DNA of 64,000 nt from contig NZ_CP151996.1 in the NCBI RefSeq assembly GCF_038593855.1, positions 248,001 through 312,000 on the forward strand, in the 5' to 3' direction. The notes beneath the pieces were generated by a model. The model was given only the letters and a program-made list of their open reading frames with translations, had not been told where the DNA came from and searched no databases. The position numbers and the translations under genes are program-made. The DNA is from Lysinibacillus sp. FSL M8-0337 (GTDB lineage Bacteria; Bacillota; Bacilli; Bacillales_A; Planococcaceae). Of this stretch, positions 58,643 to 64,000 are shown in pieces (positions within the stretch are counted from its first letter, which is position 1; every line of letters starts with the position of its first letter).

Positions 58643-58681
58643 TTTTCCAAATATTAAATCATCGATGAAAAGGAGAACGGT

Positions 58682-59716
58682 ATGTTAGATAAATTAAAAT
58701 ACCCAATTATACAAGCTCCTATGGCGGGAGGGGTATCGACGCCAGCTCTTGCCGCAGCGGTATCCAATGCAGGAGGATTAGGTTTTCTAGCTGCTGGATA
58801 CAAAACAACTGAAGATTTAAGAAAAGATATTCAAGAATTTCGAAATTTGTCTTCTAATATTTTTGGTGTAAATTTATTTGTCCCTAACCTAAATGAAGTC
58901 AATGATAATTGTAATGTGGACGACTATCGTGCGAAGTTAGAAAAGGAAGCATTACTATTAGGAACTACAGTTGGAGATCCAATCGTGGATGATGATGACT
59001 GGCATAACAAAATTGACTTAATCAAAGAAGAAAAAATACCTGTTGTAAGTTTTACTTTTGGATGTCCGTCTACTGAAACTATAAAAGAATTAAAGCAAAA
59101 TGGAAGTTTCGTAATTGTTACCGTTACAAATTTAGAAGAAGCAAAAATAGCAAATGAATCGGGTGCCGATGCATTATGTTTGCAAGGCATTGAGGCGGGA
59201 GGACATCGAGCTTCCTTTTCAAATAATATGGAACCTCACGAAGAGTATGGATTACTCGTTTTTATAAGTATCGTGAAAAAGGAAATCGATATTCCTATTA
59301 TAGCGGCAGGAGGGATTATGGATGGTTGTACGATTACTGCTGTTTTAGGGGCAGGGGCTAGTGCTGCTCAATTAGGTACCGCTTTTCTCCTTTGTCCAGA
59401 AAGTGGGACGAATCCAGTATATAGAAAAGCTTTAACGGATTCGGACTTTACTACAACTCATATTACACGTGCATTTACGGGCAGGCGTGCAAGAGGGTTA
59501 GTAAATTATTTTCTATCCACTTACGACAAGGAAGCACCCGCTGCGTATCCACAAGTTCATTATATGACACAAAAATTAAGAAAAGAGGCTGTTCAGTCAG
59601 ATAATCCAAAGTACATGTCTTTATGGGCTGGACAGGGCTATAAACTTGCTCAATCTCTTCCAGCGGCAGATTTAATAAAAACATTAATGCTGCAAGTAAA
59701 CACAAATCATGTATGA
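58682..59716 (+). CDS. Nitronate monooxygenase (NMO/2-nitropropane dioxygenase family)
   Basis: A 344-residue FMN-dependent TIM-barrel enzyme that oxidises alkyl nitronates (for example propionate 3-nitronate) to carbonyl compounds and nitrite. Family elements are PIIQAPMAGGVSTPALAAAV, SNAGGLGFLAAGY, VSFTFGCPS, LCLQGIEAGGHRAS with the catalytic-site His, PIIAAGGIMDG and GASAAQLGTAFL. ATG 58682 follows AAAGGAG, 39 bp after the MFS gene. It lies with an FAD/NAD(P) oxygenase-like protein and two carriers, so it could degrade or help make a nitro compound. Confidence 0.9.
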   Translation: MLDKLKYPIIQAPMAGGVSTPALAAAVSNAGGLGFLAAGYKTTEDLRKDIQEFRNLSSNIFGVNLFVPNLNEVNDNCNVDDYRAKLEKEALLLGTTVGDPIVDDDDWHNKIDLIKEEKIPVVSFTFGCPSTETIKELKQNGSFVIVTVTNLEEAKIANESGADALCLQGIEAGGHRASFSNNMEPHEEYGLLVFISIVKKEIDIPIIAAGGIMDGCTITAVLGAGASAAQLGTAFLLCPESGTNPVYRKALTDSDFTTTHITRAFTGRRARGLVNYFLSTYDKEAPAAYPQVHYMTQKLRKEAVQSDNPKYMSLWAGQGYKLAQSLPAADLIKTLMLQVNTNHV

Positions 59717-59770
59717 CTTTAGCTAATATATAGGGTTGGTCATTATAAATTTATTAGAAGGAGTTTTAAA

Positions 59771-61732
59771 ATGACAAAAGATATTTTTAGAATTGCTTTA
59801 GTAGGTTGCGGACCAAGAGGACTTTCTGTATTAGAAAGACTTCGTACAAATTTTAAAGAAGACTCTTATGCAGGTAAAATTGAAATTTATATGATAGACC
59901 CTTTCCTTCCAGGTTCTGGCGAAGTGTGGAGAACAAATCAGTCGAAAACGTTATTGATGAACACAGTAGCTTCTCAAATTACTTTGTTTACGGATTTTAG
60001 TGTTGAATGTGAAGGTCCTATTATGCAAGGTCCTTGTTTGTATGAATGGGCTAAGTCTTTAACAAAGATAGCGAATGCTAATTTGGAATATAGCGAATTA
60101 GTCATGAGAGAGGCAGAAGAATTACAACCAGATTCCTATCCTACACGTGCCTTTTATGGTCACTACTTGGAATGGGTATTTAAAGAAGTTGTCTTAACTA
60201 TGCCAAGTAACGTCATGGTATATACTCATCAAACACGAGCTATTGCGATTGATGATGCATATGATGGAAGCCAGATTGTACAGCTTGAAAAGGATAATGT
60301 TCATTTAAGAGTGGACGCTGTCGTGTTAGCGCAAGGTCATACACCGGTAAGTTTATCTCCAGAAGAAGAGAAATTAAGAAAAATCGCAGCTGAAAAGGGA
60401 ATGATCTATATTACCCCGAGTAATCCAGCCGATGTTTCATTAGAGTGCATAAAAGCAGGAGAGCCTGTTATTTTAAAGGGACTCGGTTTGAATTTCTTCG
60501 ATTACATGTCACTGTTTACACAGGGAAGAGGCGGGCAATTCATACGAACAGGAAACAAATTAGTATACCAAGCTTCAGGGGAAGAGCCTATCATCTATGC
60601 AGGTTCTCGAAGAGGCATTCCATATCACGCTCGTGGTGAAAATGAGAAGGGTGCATCAGGTAGACACACACCAATATATATCACTCCAGAGGTGATTAAG
60701 AATTTTCATAACCAGACGCTAGACGGACAAGCCGTAGATTTTAAAAATGATGTATGGCCACTTATTGCGAAAGAAATAGAAACGATTTATTACAAGGCAA
60801 TCATTGAAGAGAAATCAGGTTTGAATGCTGGACAGGAGTTTCAGGCTAAATATAGTCTCTATTCCTATGGAAGTGAACATGAGAGAAGCATTTTAAAGGA
60901 CTTTGGCATTCCTGATGATTTAATGTGGGATTGGGAAACGCTTGCTAATCCTGTCAAAAATCATTTTTATGATAATCCCGAAGAATTTAATGATTGGTTA
61001 ATTCATTATCTTTCTTTAGACTTAAAGGAGGCCAAAAGAGGTAATGTGACCAGTCCTTTAAAATCGGCATTAGACGCGTTACGAGATTTACGTAATGAAA
61101 TTCGTCTTATCGTAGATTACGCAGGTATTAATGGAGATTCGTATAAAATCGAATTAAAGAATTGGTATACTCCGTTAAATGCATTCTTTTCGATTGGTCC
61201 ACCAGCAATTAGAATTGAACAAATGATTGCTTTGATGGAAGCAGGAATTGTTAACATTATCGGACCAAAACTTAAAGTAGAAGTAGTGGAAGAAGAATCG
61301 ATATTTTATGCTGTGTCACCTTTCGTTAACAATAGTGGTATAAAGGCTAAAGCCCTCATTGAAGCCCGTCTTCCTGAGACAAATTTAAAGCGAAATGCTG
61401 ATCCATTAATGTCCTATTTGTTAAAAACAAACCAATGTCAAACTTATAAAATACCTAGTTGCAATGGTTTGATTTATGATACAGGGGGGTTAGCTGTGAG
61501 TAGACCTCTTAACAAAGTTTTAGACGGTGAGGGCAAAGAGCATTCAAGAAGGTTTGCTTTTGGTGTTCCAACTGAAGGCGTTCACTGGGTTACTGCAGCG
61601 GGTATTAGACCTGGGGTTAATTCAGTTACATTATGTGAATCCGATGCAATTGCACGAGAAATTATTAGTCTATTACATGCAGAACACGAAAACAAAGAGA
61701 AAGAGATGAGAAAAATTCTTGTTAGAGCATAA
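59771..61732 (+). CDS. FAD/NAD(P)-binding protein, monooxygenase-like (653 residues)
   Basis: A large flavoprotein with the N-terminal dinucleotide fold IALVGCGPRGLSVLERL, LMNTVASQITLFTD, a second Rossmann-like turn and a conserved C-terminal end (FAFGVPTEGVHWVTAAGIRP, GVNSVTLCESDAIA). It belongs to the FAD-NAD(P)-binding family (Pfam FAD-NAD-binding-9-like), distantly related to N-hydroxylating monooxygenases. The reaction is unknown; N-oxidation would fit next to nitronate monooxygenase. ATG 59771 follows AGAAGGAG. Its stop overlaps the start of the next MFS gene by 14 bp. Confidence 0.8.
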   Translation: MTKDIFRIALVGCGPRGLSVLERLRTNFKEDSYAGKIEIYMIDPFLPGSGEVWRTNQSKTLLMNTVASQITLFTDFSVECEGPIMQGPCLYEWAKSLTKIANANLEYSELVMREAEELQPDSYPTRAFYGHYLEWVFKEVVLTMPSNVMVYTHQTRAIAIDDAYDGSQIVQLEKDNVHLRVDAVVLAQGHTPVSLSPEEEKLRKIAAEKGMIYITPSNPADVSLECIKAGEPVILKGLGLNFFDYMSLFTQGRGGQFIRTGNKLVYQASGEEPIIYAGSRRGIPYHARGENEKGASGRHTPIYITPEVIKNFHNQTLDGQAVDFKNDVWPLIAKEIETIYYKAIIEEKSGLNAGQEFQAKYSLYSYGSEHERSILKDFGIPDDLMWDWETLANPVKNHFYDNPEEFNDWLIHYLSLDLKEAKRGNVTSPLKSALDALRDLRNEIRLIVDYAGINGDSYKIELKNWYTPLNAFFSIGPPAIRIEQMIALMEAGIVNIIGPKLKVEVVEEESIFYAVSPFVNNSGIKAKALIEARLPETNLKRNADPLMSYLLKTNQCQTYKIPSCNGLIYDTGGLAVSRPLNKVLDGEGKEHSRRFAFGVPTEGVHWVTAAGIRPGVNSVTLCESDAIAREIISLLHAEHENKEKEMRKILVRA

Positions 61733-62918
61733 TAAATCAGAAAGAAAAACATCAAGAAGTGTTTTCACAGCGCTAACCGTAGTTTTTGTTACGATTTTGA
61801 CTTCAACTCCTGTATTTTTACCAGGTGCAGTAAATGATTTAATAAGGAAGGATACAGGGTTTAGTGTTGGAGCTATAGGCGTAACTATAACATTATATTG
61901 GTTAGGTTCTCTTATGGGAGCCTATATTAGTAGGCAAATAAATAGCCATCATTCCATAGATAAGATAATAGGTATAGCAGTTCTAGTTACTGCATTTAGC
62001 CTTTTCTTAACGTTCGTATATCCGGAAATTGGATTATGGGTAGGCGCTGCTTTTGGGGGAGCTGTCTATGGCTACAGTCAACCATTTACTAATATGCTAA
62101 TTATCAGACGGTGCCCTGAGAAGATTCAAGGATTTGCGTTTGGGTTGAAACAAGCAGCCATACCTGCAGCAACTTTGTTTTGTAGCCTTTCTGTTCCTTT
62201 TTTAGCGGTGCCTATAGGATGGAGAAATCTATTCGGACTTGTTGCTGTACTAACTTTATTCTATGGCATAATCTTACTGATGAATTCAAATGATGATGAA
62301 CATGGCAATGCTAAAAAGAAAAATGCAACAAAACTACGCTTAAATAGACATTTAATGTTGTTGGCGATAGCAGGAGGCCTAGGCGCTGCAATTGGAAATA
62401 GCTTAGGTGGATTTTTGATTACGTCTCTAACACATGGAGGAATTACATTAGTAAAAGCTAGTATGGTGGCCGCAGTTGCATCGATAACAAATATTCTAGT
62501 AAGGGTTTTTGCTGGATTAGCAATTGACCGTTTTAGAGGGCTTGAAAAAATATTGTTACTATCCATGTTTATCGTTGGATCATTAGGTACAGCCGCATTA
62601 ACCATGCCTTCACACACTCTACAAGTAGTAGGGGCTATTCTAGCCTATGGTGGTGGCTGGGGCTGGGCTGGATTACTACACTATGTAACAGGAGCTGCTT
62701 ATCCTGGTAGAGAAGGGCAAGCAACTGCTATTAGTCAAATGGGTGTTTCTCTTGGGGCAGCTGTCGGACCATTAATTTTTGGTTTTGTGTTTACAACTTT
62801 AGGTTCCAATGTAGCTTGGCTTCTAATGTCTATTGCTGGAATACTAGCATGTATATCAGTAGTAGAATCGTATCGAGTGAATGCTAAAGAAACGCCCATC
62901 CAAGAAAAGTTTAGTTAG
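61719..62918 (+). CDS. MFS transporter, CynX/NimT-like
   Basis: A 399-residue, 12-span MFS carrier related to the cyanate-permease-like CynX/NimT group (TSTPVFLPGAVNDLIRKDTG, PFTNMLIIRRCPEKIQGFAF and GLKQAAIPAATLF). The start is TTG 61719, inside the end of the flavoprotein gene, with only a weak GAGATGAGA site, so it is translated by coupling. Last gene of the LysR-linked cluster; a hairpin follows. Confidence 0.82.
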   Translation: MLEHNKSERKTSRSVFTALTVVFVTILTSTPVFLPGAVNDLIRKDTGFSVGAIGVTITLYWLGSLMGAYISRQINSHHSIDKIIGIAVLVTAFSLFLTFVYPEIGLWVGAAFGGAVYGYSQPFTNMLIIRRCPEKIQGFAFGLKQAAIPAATLFCSLSVPFLAVPIGWRNLFGLVAVLTLFYGIILLMNSNDDEHGNAKKKNATKLRLNRHLMLLAIAGGLGAAIGNSLGGFLITSLTHGGITLVKASMVAAVASITNILVRVFAGLAIDRFRGLEKILLLSMFIVGSLGTAALTMPSHTLQVVGAILAYGGGWGWAGLLHYVTGAAYPGREGQATAISQMGVSLGAAVGPLIFGFVFTTLGSNVAWLLMSIAGILACISVVESYRVNAKETPIQEKFS

Positions 62919-62976
62919 TAATTGATTTGTTTCTATTAGTCGTTAAATAAATTGAATAGATGAAATGGTTATGGAG

Positions 62977-63006
62977 AAAGGCACATTTATAGGTGCCTTT
63001 TCCTTT
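62977..63006 (+). terminator. Terminator of the MFS-nitronate cluster
   Basis: AAAGGCAC (62977-62984) pairs with GTGCCTTT (62993-63000) and a T-rich tail follows. Confidence 0.82.
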
Positions 63007-63060
63007 TATATTGTCATAGTCTGATTCAATTTTATTGGGAAATGGAAGGGGAAAGAGTAA

Positions 63061-64000
63061 TTGGTATATACTGATTGGGAAAATAATCTTATATTATTAC
63101 TCTCGAAAGAAAGTTTATCGTATGTAGAGGTTGATACATTAAAACAATTACTTAAAATGCCTTTAGATTGGGTACGAGTAATAGGGCTATTAAAGATGCA
63201 TCATATTTTCCCAAATGTATCTGTAATTATAAGAAAGTACATAGTGGATGAAACTAACTTTGAATATGGGTATGTAAAATTAAAAACAATGGCTAATTTA
63301 GAATATAAATTGCAAAAAGAGATCGCCAACGAACAGTTACAACATCAGTTACAGTTGATAGAAATATTAAATACAGCAGAAATTCCGTATGCTTTATTAG
63401 ACGGGCTGCCAAATTGCCAAACGATCTATAAGGACTGTCTTCACAGTCCGTACTACGATAGTAAGGTGTTAGTGAATTATAAAGATAAAGGTAAGGTCAT
63501 AACATGTCTACAGTCTATTGGTTACATGCCAAATAACGCTGATGTGAATTTGGACACTGGGGATATGATACTTGAAAACCTAAAACTGCTTGATTTAGTT
63601 AAATCAACCGATAAGAAATTTTTGAGTGTATTTAAAATCAGATTGCAATTTTCGCCGCACCCATTAATTGAGCGTAATATTCAAGAAGAGGTAACCGAAG
63701 AATTGCTAAATAATGTGCAAATGTTAACAAGTGATAGAGTACAATTTAAAGTTTTGTTATGGGAAGATATGTTACTTTCTTTATGTGTAGATGTTTATAA
63801 GGATAAAAAATATAACAAGGATGTATCCCTTTGTAAATATACGGATATCTATCGGTTAATTAAGGCACAGAATATAAATTGGGACGTTTTTATTAAAAAA
63901 GGTAAGGCTCAAAATGTGGAGTATTTAGCATGTGAGGTCCTTTACGAAGTTGAGGAATTATATTATCCACTAATCCCTCTGTTAGCACTAAAAGAGTTGT
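63061..64000 (+). CDS. Partial nucleotidyltransferase-like protein (runs off the right edge)
   Basis: TTG 63061, about ten bases after AAGGGG, opens a frame that stays open for 313 codons to the window end. It is helical and Leu-rich. LNTAEIPYALLDGLPNC, then IYKDCLHSPYYDSKVLVNY and CLQSIGYMP, resemble the core of the nucleotidyltransferase-5 family (LKG...lY...DiDlLV...L...Gy), though the usual DxD is altered. In other bacteria such proteins sit in RiPP or other peptide clusters, so the next genes outside the window matter. ORF lists that require a stop codon omit it. Confidence 0.6.
   Translation, partial: MVYTDWENNLILLLSKESLSYVEVDTLKQLLKMPLDWVRVIGLLKMHHIFPNVSVIIRKYIVDETNFEYGYVKLKTMANLEYKLQKEIANEQLQHQLQLIEILNTAEIPYALLDGLPNCQTIYKDCLHSPYYDSKVLVNYKDKGKVITCLQSIGYMPNNADVNLDTGDMILENLKLLDLVKSTDKKFLSVFKIRLQFSPHPLIERNIQEEVTEELLNNVQMLTSDRVQFKVLLWEDMLLSLCVDVYKDKKYNKDVSLCKYTDIYRLIKAQNINWDVFIKKGKAQNVEYLACEVLYEVEELYYPLIPLLALKEL

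Overview
The window reads as chromosomal DNA from a low-GC Gram-positive of the Bacillaceae/Planococcaceae, most like Lysinibacillus or Solibacillus. This is inferred from AT-rich codon use, many TTG starts behind strong AGGAGG-type ribosome binding sites (RBS), and recognisable Bacillus-type genes: tcyP, ypsA, the yqhH-yqhG pair, a short cytochrome bd oxidase with its tiny CydS subunit, and the yjlC-ndh pair. The genus was not verified. No tRNA, rRNA, CRISPR array, intact transposase or phage gene was seen.

Layout. 0-10.9 kb: an SDR dehydrogenase, the cystine symporter TcyP, a chemotaxis receptor, an OFA-type MFS carrier preceded by a decayed small gene, YpsA, a DUF418 membrane protein with a coupled 31-residue peptide, and a two-component system. 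11-13.9 kb: the cytochrome bd operon, with two leader ORFs in front and cydS behind. 13.9-19.5 kb: two drug-efflux modules (TetR + DHA2-type MFS; MMPL/RND + TetR). 19.6-21.6 kb: a small ORF, a DUF1641 protein and type II NADH dehydrogenase. 21.6-24.8 kb: a very AT-rich island with a secreted protein, duplicated small membrane proteins and gene wreckage, bounded by a second copy of the ndh 3' end. 25-27.4 kb: a TetR-controlled FtsX/LolD-type ABC exporter with two near-identical operators.

27.5-41 kb: hydrolases, a quinone oxidoreductase, EcsC, a MocR regulator, GNAT and ATP-grasp proteins, an operon of hydrolase + ABC/LytTR fusion + ABC exporter, a two-domain AhpD-like protein, YqhH/YqhG, and an AHSA1/ArsR pair under a palindromic promoter. 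41-49 kb: LysE, an SDR, and a short-chain fatty acid or ketoacid module (AtoE, LysR, CoA-transferase A/B). 49-54 kb: a disturbed stretch with a glyoxalase-fold gene broken by a 200-bp structured insertion, a small membrane gene broken by a stop, an HxlR gene that appears to start at ATC, and several small lipoprotein and membrane genes. 54-56.3 kb: an LmrA/YxaF-type TetR with its operator, an MFS pump and a GNAT remnant. 56.4-62.9 kb: a LysR-linked cluster (MFS, nitronate monooxygenase, large FAD/NAD(P) protein, MFS). 63 kb to the edge: a partial nucleotidyltransferase-like gene.

The strongest unexplained signals are: (i) a 22-bp repeat present seven times, every time in a convergent intergenic gap and within about 10 bp of a stop codon, usually beside a terminator hairpin; (ii) the AT-rich island bounded by the duplicated ndh 3' end; (iii) the 200-bp hairpin-rich insertion with 8-bp direct repeats; (iv) two convergent genes whose last codons are written in the two arms of one perfect 23-bp inverted repeat.
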